Of a DNA stretch of 64,000 bases, positions 25,646 through 35,325 are shown piece after piece. The stretch's first letter is position 1. Every line of letters begins with the position of its first letter. Both the position numbers and the translations under genes were made by a program. The notes below the pieces were generated by a model. The model was not told where the DNA came from. It saw nothing but the letters and a program-made list of their open reading frames with translations, and ran no database searches. The stretch is from Rhizobium grahamii CCGE 502 (GTDB lineage Bacteria > Pseudomonadota > Alphaproteobacteria > Rhizobiales > Rhizobiaceae): positions 543,514-607,513 of the forward strand of contig NZ_AEYE02000035.1 of assembly GCF_000298315.2 (NCBI RefSeq). The letters are read 5' to 3'.

Positions 25646-26470
25646 CTAGCGAGGCTTCGGCTGGAACGTGTGCTCCTTTGCAGGAAACTGCCCCTCGCGA
25701 ACCTCCTCCGCATAATCTCGTGCGGCTTGTGAGACCAGCGGGCTAAGATCTGCGAAGCGTTTGACGAAACGCGGCTTGAAGTCATTGAACAGCCCCAGCA
25801 TATCATCCGATACCAGCACCTGACCATCGCAGGCCGGCGATGCGCCAATGCCGATGGTCGGCACTTTCAGGCTGGCGGTAATCTGCCGCGCAACCGGCTC
25901 GACGGTGCCCTCCACGACCACGGCGAACGCGCCGGCCTCGGCGACAGCCTCGGCATCGCGGTGGATCTTCGCGGCCTCTTCATCCGAATGGCCGAGCGAG
26001 CGAAATCCGCCGGCGATATTGACCAGTTGAGGCATGAGCCCGACATGACCGAAGACCGGCACTCCCCTCGCCGTGAGAAACGCAACGGTTTCGGCCATCT
26101 CCTCGCCGCCTTCGAGCTTGACGCCATCGCAGCCGGTCTCCTGCATCAGCCTGACGGCACTACGAAAGGCTTGCTCTTTCGATTCCTGGTAGCTGCCGAA
26201 TGGCAAATCGACAATGACGCAGGCATGCGAAACGCCCCGCATGACGGCACGTCCATGCGCGGCCATCATGTCCAGTGTAACGCCAACGGTTGTCTCCATG
26301 CCATAAAGTACCATGCCGAGGGAATCGCCAACCAGGAGAAGGTCGCAATGGGGATCAAGGAGCCGCGCGATCGGTGTCGTGTAGGCAGTCAGGCAGACGA
26401 CGCGGTCCTTTCCTTTCATCGCGCGAATGGATGCCGTTGTCTGGCGCTTTTGCTTGCCGTGAGCACTCAC
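25646..26470 (-). CDS. panB: 3-methyl-2-oxobutanoate hydroxymethyltransferase
   Basis: A 274-residue enzyme making ketopantoate from alpha-ketoisovalerate and methylene-tetrahydrofolate, the first step of pantothenate synthesis. Family blocks are present: [47 protein letters not shown] and [16 protein letters not shown]. It starts with GTG, sharing one base with the panC stop (TAGTG), so it is translated from the panC-panB mRNA. Confidence 0.96.
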   Translation of the reverse strand: MSAHGKQKRQTTASIRAMKGKDRVVCLTAYTTPIARLLDPHCDLLLVGDSLGMVLYGMETTVGVTLDMMAAHGRAVMRGVSHACVIVDLPFGSYQESKEQAFRSAVRLMQETGCDGVKLEGGEEMAETVAFLTARGVPVFGHVGLMPQLVNIAGGFRSLGHSDEEAAKIHRDAEAVAEAGAFAVVVEGTVEPVARQITASLKVPTIGIGASPACDGQVLVSDDMLGLFNDFKPRFVKRFADLSPLVSQAARDYAEEVREGQFPAKEHTFQPKPR

Positions 26471-27345
26471 TATGCTGCCCTCGAATGTTGGGTCGGGCTT
26501 GTCCCGATGACGCGGTTGTCAAGCAGACGCGTCTTTCCGATTCGAACGAAAAGTGCCACGAGAGCAGGCGCGGACTGCAACGACGGTAATTTTTCAAGCG
26601 TCTCAGGATGGCGCACGGCGACCACCTCCGGCGTGGCAAGCGGCTCGGCGGCGATGAATGCTTTCAGACGTTTCTCCATTTCGTCTGGACTGTCACAGCC
26701 GGCCGCGTAGATCCTTTCGGCCTCCACAAGCGCCCTTGGTACGATGACGGCGGCTGCCCGTTCCCGCTCGTTGAGATAGACATTCCGCGACGAGCAGGCG
26801 AGCCCATCAGCTTCCCGCACGGTCGACACGGAGACAACCTTTACCGGCTGGGCGAGATCCTCGACCATGCGCCTGATCAGCGCCACCTGTTGGTAATCCT
26901 TCTCCCCGAAGTAGGCACGATCGGGTTGCACAATGTTGAAAAGCTTTGTTACGACGGTCGCCACACCTGCAAAATGTCCCGGCCTGACCTCCCCCTCCAA
27001 TACGCTTCCAATTCGCGGTACGTCGACGACCGCTAGCATCTCACGCGGATACATCTCGCCAACCTCCGGGGCGAAGAGCACGTCGACGCCGGCTTTTTCG
27101 AGCATTTCGGAATCCCGCGCCAAATCGCGTGGATACTTGGCAAGGTCCTCGTTCGGGCCGAACTGCAGGGGGTTCACGAAGATCGATACAACGCTCACGT
27201 TGTTATCATCACGCGAACGGGTAACCAGTTCCATATGCCCGACATGCAGATAGCCCATCGTCGGAACGAGACCTATCGAACGCCCTTCACGCCTATGCGT
27301 GTCCAGGTACTGGCGCAGGTCCGCGATCGTGCTGATAGTACGCAT
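26470..27345 (-). CDS. panC: Pantothenate synthetase
   Basis: A 291-residue enzyme joining pantoate and beta-alanine with [19 protein letters not shown] carries the HxGH nucleotide-binding signature; [37 protein letters not shown] and the KMSKS-like SSRNVYL are all present. The ATG at 27345 ([14 protein letters not shown]) is preceded by GGAGGAGGTTAT, so a longer upstream frame is rejected. First gene of panC-panB. Confidence 0.96.
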   Translation of the reverse strand: MRTISTIADLRQYLDTHRREGRSIGLVPTMGYLHVGHMELVTRSRDDNNVSVVSIFVNPLQFGPNEDLAKYPRDLARDSEMLEKAGVDVLFAPEVGEMYPREMLAVVDVPRIGSVLEGEVRPGHFAGVATVVTKLFNIVQPDRAYFGEKDYQQVALIRRMVEDLAQPVKVVSVSTVREADGLACSSRNVYLNERERAAAVIVPRALVEAERIYAAGCDSPDEMEKRLKAFIAAEPLATPEVVAVRHPETLEKLPSLQSAPALVALFVRIGKTRLLDNRVIGTSPTQHSRAA

Positions 27346-27702
27346 ATAACCTCCTCCGAATTTGCCTGTCGCGAGCCGGACCGGCAAACGGTGGCGGATA
27401 GAACTCGATTTGACAGACAGCGTCAACGCGGGCCAGGCCATTATAACGATTAAGAGCAACCGCCAGCATGCTTTAATTCGTGGTTTGGCCGCAAATGGAC
27501 CTCAGGCTCCGTATGATTTCGCAATGCCCACGGCGATCTAAGGCTGATCGCAAACAAGCGTCCGTTTCACTGCCCCGTTGATTAAGGGATTTTGTTTATT
27601 CTTTTTGTCCAAACTCCGCCCCACTGATGATAGAAGAAGGCCTCGAGGGACGAATGCCCTTCATGGATGTCACGGCAATGTCCGAGCAACGACGGAGGGA
27701 TA
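27346..27702. other. Divergent intergenic region between panC and the DnaJ-domain gene
   Basis: About 357 bp with a relatively AT-rich centre (27585-27610). It must hold the promoters of both flanking genes; no specific site or gene could be recognised. Confidence 0.4.
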
Positions 27703-28371
27703 GTGACCAATCCTTATGAGATTCTTGGTGTGCGGCGCGACGCCAGTGACGACCAGGTGAAGGGCGCATACCGCCGGCGCGCCAAAGCGACCCATCCGGA
27801 CTCGGGCGGCAGCCCGGATGCGTTCAGCCGCGTGCAGAAGGCCTACGAACTTCTGCAGGACCCGGTGCGCAGGAAGGTCTTCGACGATACCGGCTATGAC
27901 GTGGAACTGGCGGACCCGGTAGACCTGCAGGCGCTGATGGTCGTCGAGAAGCTGGTCAATCAGCTGACACTCGACGAACGCGAGCCGGGGACCTTCGACC
28001 CGCTAGCGCGCATGCGCACGGATCTTTCTGAGGAAATGCGCAAGGCACGCTTCAGCAAACGCGAACTCGAACGTCACGCCCAACGCATCGAACATCATCT
28101 TGAGCGGCTGGAAAAGCGACCGACCACCGACATCCTGGGCTCAATGTTGCGGGCTCGTATCAAGGCCATTGCGGTAGCGATCAACGAAACGGACGCCAAG
28201 ATCAAAGCCAATGAACGCGCGTGCGAAATGATCTATGACTACAGCTATGAGGTCGATGTCCAGGACCTCGAAGAAGAAGGCCTTGCCGTCGAGGACCAGT
28301 CCGGGCCTGCACTTCGCAAGCGCGAGGACCGGCCGCTATGGGTTGTGCCATCCGCCGCCCAGGAGGGCTAA
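27703..28371 (+). CDS. DnaJ-domain protein
   Basis: A 222-residue protein. Residues 1-65 are a J domain (NPYEILGVRRDASDDQVKGA, then THPDSGG in place of the usual HPD loop, then FSRVQKAYELLQDP). The rest is helical and charged, without zinc fingers or a substrate-binding DnaJ C-domain. GTG at 27703 follows GGAGGGATA and gives the conserved start. It would act as a specialised co-chaperone stimulating DnaK. Convergent with the Tim44-like gene. Confidence 0.88.
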   Translation: MTNPYEILGVRRDASDDQVKGAYRRRAKATHPDSGGSPDAFSRVQKAYELLQDPVRRKVFDDTGYDVELADPVDLQALMVVEKLVNQLTLDEREPGTFDPLARMRTDLSEEMRKARFSKRELERHAQRIEHHLERLEKRPTTDILGSMLRARIKAIAVAINETDAKIKANERACEMIYDYSYEVDVQDLEEEGLAVEDQSGPALRKREDRPLWVVPSAAQEG

Positions 28372-28401
28372 GACAGGGCCAGGGCGGCTCGCGTCGCCCG
28401 A

Positions 28402-29403
28402 TCAGGCGGCGCGCTGTTCGGTCCCTTGGATCGCGGCGAGCTTCCACTCGCCTCCGCCCTTGCGCACAAATGTCCAGACTTCCGTCGTCTCCGTCGGGCG
28501 GCTCTCATCGCCGCTGACAAGCTTGCCGCTGCCGCGCTCGACGAGCGAGTCAATCGAGGAGTAGCGCATCGCGAGCGTTGCGTAATCGGCCCCATCCTCA
28601 CGCCAGGCTTCGGCGATATCACCCTGCAACAACTTGACGTTCGAGACCTTGTTGCGCACACCATTCGTAGCGTTCTCGCCCAGCTCTTCGGCAAGGTAAG
28701 ACATCGCTTCGGGCGTCGTCAGTCTACGCAAGGTGCCGTAGTCTTCACTGCCATAGGCGGTCTGGATGTCCGTCAGCAATTGCTCGAAGCGATCAAGGTC
28801 GCGTTCGCCAAGACCGACCTCGTCGCCCTGCTTCACCTTGGCCTGGCGATCGCCGTAGCCACCGCCCGAGCCGATCGACGGAATGGGAAACGATGAGGTG
28901 TTACCGCTCGCAGCCATTGAGCTGCGCCCGGCCTGACCTGGCGCAGAGCCATAAGCAGGCTGGCGGCGGTTGGCGAAGAAGCGCATGGCAAAAGAGATCG
29001 CGATCGCGATCAGGGCGAACTGCAGCAACATGCCGAGGAACCCGAAGCCGCCGCCAAAGCCATGGCCAAGCAGCATGCCGAGAAGGCCGCCGGCCACAAG
29101 GCCACCGATCATCGACCGTCCGAAGCCGTTAAAAAGGCCTGGTCGCTGTGTATTGACAGGCGATTGGCCGGCATAGGGCGCAGTGTTCTGGGGGCGCGGC
29201 GTCATCGAGCGCTCGATCGGAGAAGCCGGTGCCGGCGCGGTCCTGGTGACAGGCGGTGCCTGGAATGTCCTAGTGCCGCGGCTGCCGAAGCCGGAGCTGC
29301 CCGCGCGGCGCGCGTCAGCCTCCCCGATCGAGGCAAAAACGGAAGCGCCTGTCAGGACGGCGATGGCCACAATCTTGGCAAAACGCGAAACGGCACCGGG
29401 CAT
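28402..29403 (-). CDS. Tim44-like domain membrane protein
   Basis: A 333-residue protein. An N-terminal hydrophobic segment (about 8-30) is followed by an Ala/Pro/Thr-rich linker. Two glycine-rich hydrophobic stretches come next (GLVAGGLLGMLLGHGFGGGF and LLQFALIAIAISFAMRFF), then a C-terminal Tim44/TimA domain (about 185-330; ERDLDRFEQLLTDIQTAYGS, YSSIDSLVERGSG, EVWTFVRKGGGEWKLAAIQG). The ATG at 29403 follows AGGAGA. Alphaproteobacterial TimA proteins are inner-membrane-associated; their role is only partly understood. Confidence 0.88.
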   Translation of the reverse strand: MPGAVSRFAKIVAIAVLTGASVFASIGEADARRAGSSGFGSRGTRTFQAPPVTRTAPAPASPIERSMTPRPQNTAPYAGQSPVNTQRPGLFNGFGRSMIGGLVAGGLLGMLLGHGFGGGFGFLGMLLQFALIAIAISFAMRFFANRRQPAYGSAPGQAGRSSMAASGNTSSFPIPSIGSGGGYGDRQAKVKQGDEVGLGERDLDRFEQLLTDIQTAYGSEDYGTLRRLTTPEAMSYLAEELGENATNGVRNKVSNVKLLQGDIAEAWREDGADYATLAMRYSSIDSLVERGSGKLVSGDESRPTETTEVWTFVRKGGGEWKLAAIQGTEQRAA

Positions 29404-29492
29404 CAAATCTTCTCCTGTCGTGACGACCAACTGATGTCAGGGACATATATAGGGACTGCTCGGCAGGTTTGAAGCTTTTGGGCGTTCAATCT

Positions 29493-29951
29493 CTATTGGC
29501 AGACATCCACCCATGTCGCGCCGGTGAGGTCGGCCAGGCGCTCGGTGGAAATCCGAACGGCCGAATTGGTCGAGCCTGCAGCGGGCACGACCACGTCGAA
29601 TCGCCTGAGAGAAATGTCGCAGTAGATCGGCAATGTCGTCGGGAGCCCGAACGGACAGACCCCACCGACGGGATGGCTCGTCACCTGCATGACTTCGTCC
29701 GGACCGAGCATCCTGCCCTTTGCGCCGAACCTGTCCTTGACCTTCCTGTTGTCGAGCCGCGAGAGGCCGCCGGCGACAACAAGCATGGTCTCTTCGCCCA
29801 CCCGCAGGCAAATCGTCTTGGCAATCTGCGCCGGATCGACACCATGCGCTTCGGCCGCCAGCGCCACGGTGGAAGAATTCGAAGCAGTTTCGATGATTTC
29901 TACATCGGGAGCGTGGGCGTTGAAGAACGCCCGGACGGTTTCTAGACTCAT
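29493..29951 (-). CDS. YbaK/EbsC-family aminoacyl-tRNA deacylase
   Basis: A 152-residue protein with the YbaK/ProX fold: ASNSSTVALAAEAHGVDPAQ, then AKTICLRV, then GGLSRLDNRKVKDRFG, and GGVCPFGLP near the active site. The family hydrolyses mischarged tRNAs (for example Cys-tRNA-Pro or Ala-tRNA-Pro) in trans. Length is typical. It is a single gene between a Tim44-like and a DeoR-family gene. Confidence 0.9.
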   Translation of the reverse strand: MSLETVRAFFNAHAPDVEIIETASNSSTVALAAEAHGVDPAQIAKTICLRVGEETMLVVAGGLSRLDNRKVKDRFGAKGRMLGPDEVMQVTSHPVGGVCPFGLPTTLPIYCDISLRRFDVVVPAAGSTNSAVRISTERLADLTGATWVDVCQ

Positions 29952-30002
29952 TGGGAGAAGCTAGCGCAGGATCAGAAGCAAATGAACCCCCTGTGCCGGT
30001 CT

Positions 30003-30776
30003 CTACGGACGGGTCGCCGATGTCTCGATCAATTTCACGCTATTTTCGTGACAGAGGCGTCGAATCGACGGGGTAATGCATCGATCCGTGATGAAGGTGT
30101 GCACCTGTGGAAGCTGTGCGATGCGAACGGGCGCGGTCCGCTCGAATTTCGTCGAATCGGCTACGAGAATGACGTGGCGAGCATTTGCGATGATTGCTTG
30201 CGCGACCTTCACTTCGCGAAAGTCGTAATCAAGCAGCGCACCATCCGCGTCGATCGCAGACGTACCGATGACCGCATAGTCAACCTTGAATTGCCGGATG
30301 AAATCGACGGCAGCCTCTCCGACGATACCGCCATCCGACCCTCGCACCACACCACCGGCGATCACCACTTCGATGGTAGGAAACAGCCGCAGCCTGTTGG
30401 CAACGTTGATATTATTGGTGATCACCATCAGTTCCTGATGGTTGGTCAGCGCTTCGCCAACTGCCTCCGTAGTCGTTCCGATGTTGATGAAAAGCGAGCT
30501 GTTGTTAGGAATGAGATCGGCAGCGGCAATACCGATTGCCTGTTTTTCGGTGGCCGCGATCTGACGCCTCGCTTCGTACTTCACATTCTCCGTCCCGCTC
30601 GGAAACGTAGCGCCGCCATGAACACGGGTCAGGATCTGTGCGTCACAGAGATCGTTGAGATCCTTTCGAATTGTCTGTGGGGTTACCGTGAAATGGGTCG
30701 CGAGCTCCTCGACGAACACGCGTCCGTTCGATCTTGCCATCCCGACTATTTCCGTTTGGCGATCGCTCAGGAACAT
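30003..30776 (-). CDS. DeoR-family regulator, GlpR-like
   Basis: A 257-residue repressor. Residues 1-60 are the DeoR helix-turn-helix (RQTEIVGMARSNGRVFVEEL, VTPQTIRKDLNDLCDAQILT, RVHGGA). Residues about 75-235 form the sugar-phosphate-sensing DeoRC domain (NNSSLFINIGTTTEAVGEAL, GGIVGEAAVDFIRQFKVDYA, ADSTKFERTAPVRIAQL). It is closest to glycerol-3-phosphate regulon repressors (GlpR). No glp genes are seen in the window, so the target is not shown and glpR is not assigned firmly. Confidence 0.9.
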   Translation of the reverse strand: MFLSDRQTEIVGMARSNGRVFVEELATHFTVTPQTIRKDLNDLCDAQILTRVHGGATFPSGTENVKYEARRQIAATEKQAIGIAAADLIPNNSSLFINIGTTTEAVGEALTNHQELMVITNNINVANRLRLFPTIEVVIAGGVVRGSDGGIVGEAAVDFIRQFKVDYAVIGTSAIDADGALLDYDFREVKVAQAIIANARHVILVADSTKFERTAPVRIAQLPQVHTFITDRCITPSIRRLCHENSVKLIETSATRP

Positions 30777-31201
30777 GAGTGCGGTCTCTTTCGTTTCTGT
30801 TTGGGTCTACAGGAGAATGCTTAACAGAGGCGAAGACGCGCGCAAGACGGATGATGGCAAACAGGCAGTGGCAGCTGTCCGATCGGGCAGGCCGCACAAA
30901 GACTGGGCATCCCCGCGGTCCTCGAAAACTGTACAAGGCGATGCTATCGGGCTTGCAATGGCTTGCCAATCCGAGGATAGAGACTGCGGCGTTTCGAGGC
31001 CGCGAGCGCCGACTCCCTACCGCGCCGTTCGGGGAAAGCTGTTGTCACAATTGTGGACACACACGCAGAAGGTGTTGTAGATAAGAAAAGGCGGAAATAC
31101 TATGGCTTGGCGCCATCAACGGCAGGTAGAACGATGACGATTCTCGACTTCCCCGACCGCGGTACACACGGCCGAGCGGCGCCACAAACGACGCGAATTA
31201 G
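30777..31201. other. Divergent intergenic region before the polysaccharide cluster
   Basis: About 425 bp between the DeoR-type repressor and the first exopolysaccharide gene. It must hold the promoters of both. A 24-codon frame at 31135-31207 (starting MTILDFPDRG) ends in TAG overlapping the glycosyltransferase start (ATGCTAG). It could be a short leader peptide providing translational coupling, because the glycosyltransferase start has no evident ribosome-binding site. Nothing else was recognised. Confidence 0.4.
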
Positions 31202-31981
31202 ATGCTAGAACTGACTACGGCAACAGGACAGAGGCGTTTGCAACGGTCGATCGGTGCGTACGTGATCAATATGGACGGCTCTTCCGAACGATGGGCGGAA
31301 GTGTCGTCGCAAGCTACCTTGGCCGGCATGCAGATCGATCGCGTGGCGGGCGTCGATGGACGCTCCATTCCTACCATCGAGAGATCGGGCTTCAACGAGA
31401 AGGAGTTTCTGCGCCGGAATGGCCGTCACATGCTGCCCGGCGAGTATGGCTGCTATCGTGCCCATATGAAGGCACTGCAGGCTTTTCTCTCGAGTGACTA
31501 CGAAAACGCCATCATCATGGAAGACGACGTGGAATTGCAGCAGGATCTTACGCTCCGAGCGGAGGCGATCCTGCGGGCCGTTCCGTCTGCCGAGGTCGTC
31601 AAGTTGCTCAATCACAGGTCAAAATGGTGTCGGACGGTTGCAGTCTCGGAATACGGAGATGCAATCGGGCGCTGTCTTCACGGCCCACAGGGGTCCGCGG
31701 CCTGCTATCTCGTCACCCGCGAAGGAGCCCGAAAGCTGCTCCGAAGCGGTAACGACATCGAATTTCCCTACGACATGACCCTCGAGCGCGGATGGAAGAC
31801 AGGCGTCAGCATCTACACCGTCCGGCAGAACATCGTCGAACTCTCCGAACGCTCCACTGTGAGCCAGATTGCCAACAGGGCTCAATACCGTGCGGTGAAG
31901 CTAAAAGGCGTCCGTAAGCTCGGAACGCATTTCCTTCGCGTCGTCGAGTATGCGCGCCGAATACGGTATGCACTATCATGA
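31202..31981 (+). CDS. Glycosyltransferase family 25 protein
   Basis: A 259-residue GT25 (LPS/procollagen galactosyltransferase-like) enzyme. IGAYVINMDGSSERWAEVS opens the domain; GEYGCYRAHMKALQAFL and AIIMEDDVELQQDL carry the GT25 motifs, with the EDD metal/donor site, and GSAACYLVTREGARKLL follows. It probably transfers a hexose onto a surface glycan. The ATG at 31202 lacks a clear ribosome-binding site and overlaps a short leader frame. Its stop overlaps the next gene by 4 bp (ATGA), so it starts the polysaccharide operon. Confidence 0.88.
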   Translation: MLELTTATGQRRLQRSIGAYVINMDGSSERWAEVSSQATLAGMQIDRVAGVDGRSIPTIERSGFNEKEFLRRNGRHMLPGEYGCYRAHMKALQAFLSSDYENAIIMEDDVELQQDLTLRAEAILRAVPSAEVVKLLNHRSKWCRTVAVSEYGDAIGRCLHGPQGSAACYLVTREGARKLLRSGNDIEFPYDMTLERGWKTGVSIYTVRQNIVELSERSTVSQIANRAQYRAVKLKGVRKLGTHFLRVVEYARRIRYALS

Positions 31982-33342
31982 CAATGCCCATATCAAGCGC
32001 TCAGGTGAAGTCGGCAAGCCTTGATGTCGTCCTCGCCATCCTTTGGCTCGGAATGATGTCCGTAACGATCATAGAAAGCGATTTCTATCGATATGCCGCC
32101 CTCCTGCTGATGGGTTTGACCCTCGCCTATCGCAGGCCACCCCTTCGCGCCAATTCGTCCGACTGGCTGGCGATCTTGTGTGTCGCCTGGGGCGCTTTTG
32201 CGCTGGTGCGATTCCTCTTTGGGTTGATCGTCGACGGGGAAAAGGGAGCGTCCGAGTGGCTCTACGCCTTCGCGATCTTCTTTCCAGCGATGGGCATGGC
32301 GCTGCACGCGAGCTGGCACCTCGTCAGGCCAATCCTTTTGGCATTCTTCTGCTGTGCCCTCATCTTTTTGATCGTATCGACGCCCTATTCCGTGCTCCTG
32401 GCCGGCGAGCGGATATCGCCTGGCTTCAACCACAATTCTATCCACGGTGCGGTCGGATGTGGCTTTCTGTTCATTGGAGCCTTCTACTGGGCCCTGCATC
32501 AATGGGAAACCGGAAGCTCAACACGCACGAAGTCGATCGTTTCGGCGATCGCCTTGGCAGTGATCGGCATTGCAATCTTCAATGTCTATGGCGCCAAGTC
32601 CAAGGGTGTCTGGATTGCCTTGCTGCCGGCTGTTGCGCTGATGTTTGCGTCGACATTGTTCTATCTCAGGCGGAAGACCGTCCTTCTCGCCGCGATCGGC
32701 GGTCTCGTGATATTGTCCTGGGGTACCTATGAGGTTCGTGGCAATATCGCGCATTTCGGAGCCTCCACGTTCGAATCCGTCATGGGCATCGCCGGTCGGC
32801 TGGAAAGCGGCGTTTCCGTGGAACATGCCATGCAGGACGCCATCTCCTCCCCCGACACACCGCCATCGCTGGATGAGCGGCTGCAGCTGTGGGCCAATGC
32901 GATCGACGTCATATCCGTCTCGCCGGCCTTTGGCAGCGGCAACGGATGGCTGGCGATCTGGCAGACCACGCCTTACCGCGGGGTCACCTATACCCTGATG
33001 CACAACGGATACCTCGAGATCCTCATCCGCTATGGTTTCGTTGGACTTGCAATTTTGGCGGTGATCGTCCTCTCAGGCATCTACCGTGTCTATCGCGCTT
33101 CGGCGGCCGGGATCATCAGCAGAAGCGCCTTTGCATGCCATCTGACGTTCGCGATCTACTTTGCCGTCACCATTCTCAGCAACTCCAACAATCGCCTTGC
33201 GATCGGCGAATCCTACGCACTGCTTTTTGCGGCCACATGTTTTGCGTGCTCGATGAAGCTGCGCTCGGCCGCCGTTGCCGATGGTCGTGACGGGTCCACG
33301 TTCAATGGCGGCTCGTCGATCCCACAGCCGGTCCAGGGGTAA
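31978..33342 (+). CDS. O-antigen polymerase/ligase-like membrane protein (Wzy/WaaL type)
   Basis: A 454-residue protein with about 10-12 hydrophobic segments. A large loop (about 255-330) contains GSGNGWLAIWQTTPYRGVTY and then LMHNGYLEILIRYGFVG, the periplasmic His-containing motif of the Wzy_C/O-antigen-ligase family. It should polymerise repeat units or ligate a glycan in the periplasm. It overlaps the GT25 gene and is followed after 5 bp by the CapD-like dehydratase. Confidence 0.85.
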   Translation: MTMPISSAQVKSASLDVVLAILWLGMMSVTIIESDFYRYAALLLMGLTLAYRRPPLRANSSDWLAILCVAWGAFALVRFLFGLIVDGEKGASEWLYAFAIFFPAMGMALHASWHLVRPILLAFFCCALIFLIVSTPYSVLLAGERISPGFNHNSIHGAVGCGFLFIGAFYWALHQWETGSSTRTKSIVSAIALAVIGIAIFNVYGAKSKGVWIALLPAVALMFASTLFYLRRKTVLLAAIGGLVILSWGTYEVRGNIAHFGASTFESVMGIAGRLESGVSVEHAMQDAISSPDTPPSLDERLQLWANAIDVISVSPAFGSGNGWLAIWQTTPYRGVTYTLMHNGYLEILIRYGFVGLAILAVIVLSGIYRVYRASAAGIISRSAFACHLTFAIYFAVTILSNSNNRLAIGESYALLFAATCFACSMKLRSAAVADGRDGSTFNGGSSIPQPVQG

Positions 33343-33347
33343 GGCGG

Positions 33348-35273
33348 ATGCGGGCGGTTTCCGACAAATACGTCCAAAGCATTCTCGACTTGCCAAGGCC
33401 AACAAAGCGCGCTTTGGCAGTGCTGGTCGATTGCTGCCTCTGCGTCCTGACGATCTGGCTGGCCTTTTGTTTTCGTCTCAATGACTGGGTGACGCTCACC
33501 GGGCTGCAGCTATTGACGATCCCGGTATCACTTGTGATCGCCCTGCCGATCTTCATCACCATGGGTCTCTACCGGGCGATCTTCCGCTTCCTCGGCTGGT
33601 CTGCATTCATCACGGTGATCAAGGCGATAACGATCTATGGCCTGGCGTTCATGGCCGTATTCACGGCCATCAGCTTTCCCGGGATACCACGCACGATCGG
33701 GATCATGCAGCCTCTGCTGCTCTTGCTGGCCATTGGACTGACCCGGTTCATGGCACGCTATTTCTTCAGCGAGGCCTACAAGCGGATCCTGAGGCAGAAC
33801 ACCCAGACGAACATGCTGATCTATGGTGCCGGATCCGGTGGCAGGCAGGTTGCCGGTGCGCTAAGCGGCAGCGCCGATTTCAAGGTCGTCGGCTATCTCG
33901 ACGATGACAGGAGCCTGCACGGCAGTCTCATCGGCGGCGCAATGGTCTATGATCCGGAAAAGATCGTCGAACTGAGCGCGCGGCTGAACGTCCGCACGAT
34001 CCTGCTTGCACTTCCGAAGATTGAGCGCTCACGTCGCAATGAAATTCTCGAGAAACTACGCGGCGCGCGCGTTGCCGTGCGCACGGTTCCGGATCTGAAC
34101 GCGCTTGCCGGCGGCCAGGCGGAATTCACAGACCTGCAGGAACTGGATATCGAGGATCTGCTCGGCCGAACACCGGTCAAGCCGGATGCCGCTCTCCTGG
34201 AACGAAACATTCGCGGCCGGGTCGTGCTGGTGACGGGCGCGGCCGGTTCGATCGGCAGCGAGCTATGCCGAGGCCTTGCGAAGCTGAAGCCGTCCACGCT
34301 GCTCGTCCTCGACCAGAACGAATATGGTCTCTATGCCCTCGAAAACGAGCTGCTCGACAATAATTCGGATGGGGCCGTTCACATCGTGCCTCTTCTTGCC
34401 AGTGTCTGCGACGAACTGCGCATTCGCAAGATCATGGAGACATGGAAGCCCAACATCGTCTATCACGCCGCGGCCTACAAGCATGTCCCCCTGGTCGAGA
34501 AAAATCCGGTCGAGGGCGTGAAGACCAATGTCTTCGGCACGGTCGCCGTTGCCAGGGCGGCGATCGATGCGGGTGTCGAACGGTTTATTTTGATCAGCAC
34601 GGACAAGGCCGTCAGACCGACCAACATCATGGGCGCCACCAAGCGGCTTGCGGAGATGGCCCTTCAGGGATTGGCAGCAGAGGGCGCGTCGACCATCCTG
34701 ACGATGGTCCGCTTCGGCAACGTATTGGGATCATCCGGTTCTGTCGTTCCGCTGTTTCGCCAGCAGATCAGGCAAGGCGGTCCCATTACCCTGACACATC
34801 CCGAGATCACGCGGTTTTTCATGACGATACCGGAGGCGACCGAACTTGTGATCCAGGCCGGTACCATGGCAAAAGGGGGCGATGTCTTCGTCCTCGACAT
34901 GGGCGAGCCTGTGAAGATCATCGATCTCGCCCGCCGTATGGTTGAACTGTCGGGCTTGACGCTTCAGGATGATCGGAATCCGTCAGGCGACATTCGCATT
35001 GTGACGACAGGCCTGCGCCCGGGCGAAAAGCTCTACGAGGAACTGCTGATCGGCGATGATCCCCAACCAACGGATCACATCAAGATCATGCGGGCACAGG
35101 AGCGGTTCATGGCATGGAAGATGCTGACGCCGAAGCTCGAGCAATTGAATTCAGTCGCCGAGGACGGAGATGTCGACGGCTTGCGACGGATTTTAAGCGA
35201 CCTCGTCCAGGACTACCGTCCGTTTGACGGCGTGGTCGACCTCGTCTCAGTGCGCCAGGGAGTGGCCTCATGA
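33348..35273 (+). CDS. CapD/WbpM-type nucleotide-sugar 4,6-dehydratase/epimerase
   Basis: A 641-residue membrane protein. About four N-terminal transmembrane helices (residues 20-135) precede a CoA-binding-like Rossmann region (LIYGAGSGGRQVAGAL). A C-terminal SDR domain follows, with GAAGSIGSELCRGLA as NAD-binding site and STDKAVRPTNIMGATKRLAE, where Met replaces the usual catalytic Tyr as in WbpM/FlaA1 enzymes. It likely makes a 6-deoxy-4-keto-HexNAc precursor from UDP-GlcNAc for the exopolysaccharide. Full family length. Confidence 0.93.
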   Translation: MRAVSDKYVQSILDLPRPTKRALAVLVDCCLCVLTIWLAFCFRLNDWVTLTGLQLLTIPVSLVIALPIFITMGLYRAIFRFLGWSAFITVIKAITIYGLAFMAVFTAISFPGIPRTIGIMQPLLLLLAIGLTRFMARYFFSEAYKRILRQNTQTNMLIYGAGSGGRQVAGALSGSADFKVVGYLDDDRSLHGSLIGGAMVYDPEKIVELSARLNVRTILLALPKIERSRRNEILEKLRGARVAVRTVPDLNALAGGQAEFTDLQELDIEDLLGRTPVKPDAALLERNIRGRVVLVTGAAGSIGSELCRGLAKLKPSTLLVLDQNEYGLYALENELLDNNSDGAVHIVPLLASVCDELRIRKIMETWKPNIVYHAAAYKHVPLVEKNPVEGVKTNVFGTVAVARAAIDAGVERFILISTDKAVRPTNIMGATKRLAEMALQGLAAEGASTILTMVRFGNVLGSSGSVVPLFRQQIRQGGPITLTHPEITRFFMTIPEATELVIQAGTMAKGGDVFVLDMGEPVKIIDLARRMVELSGLTLQDDRNPSGDIRIVTTGLRPGEKLYEELLIGDDPQPTDHIKIMRAQERFMAWKMLTPKLEQLNSVAEDGDVDGLRRILSDLVQDYRPFDGVVDLVSVRQGVAS

Positions 35274-35325
35274 GGCGATCCCCGGCCGATGTCAGCGCGG
35301 CCCCTCGGCCAACCAGGAGCTGACG

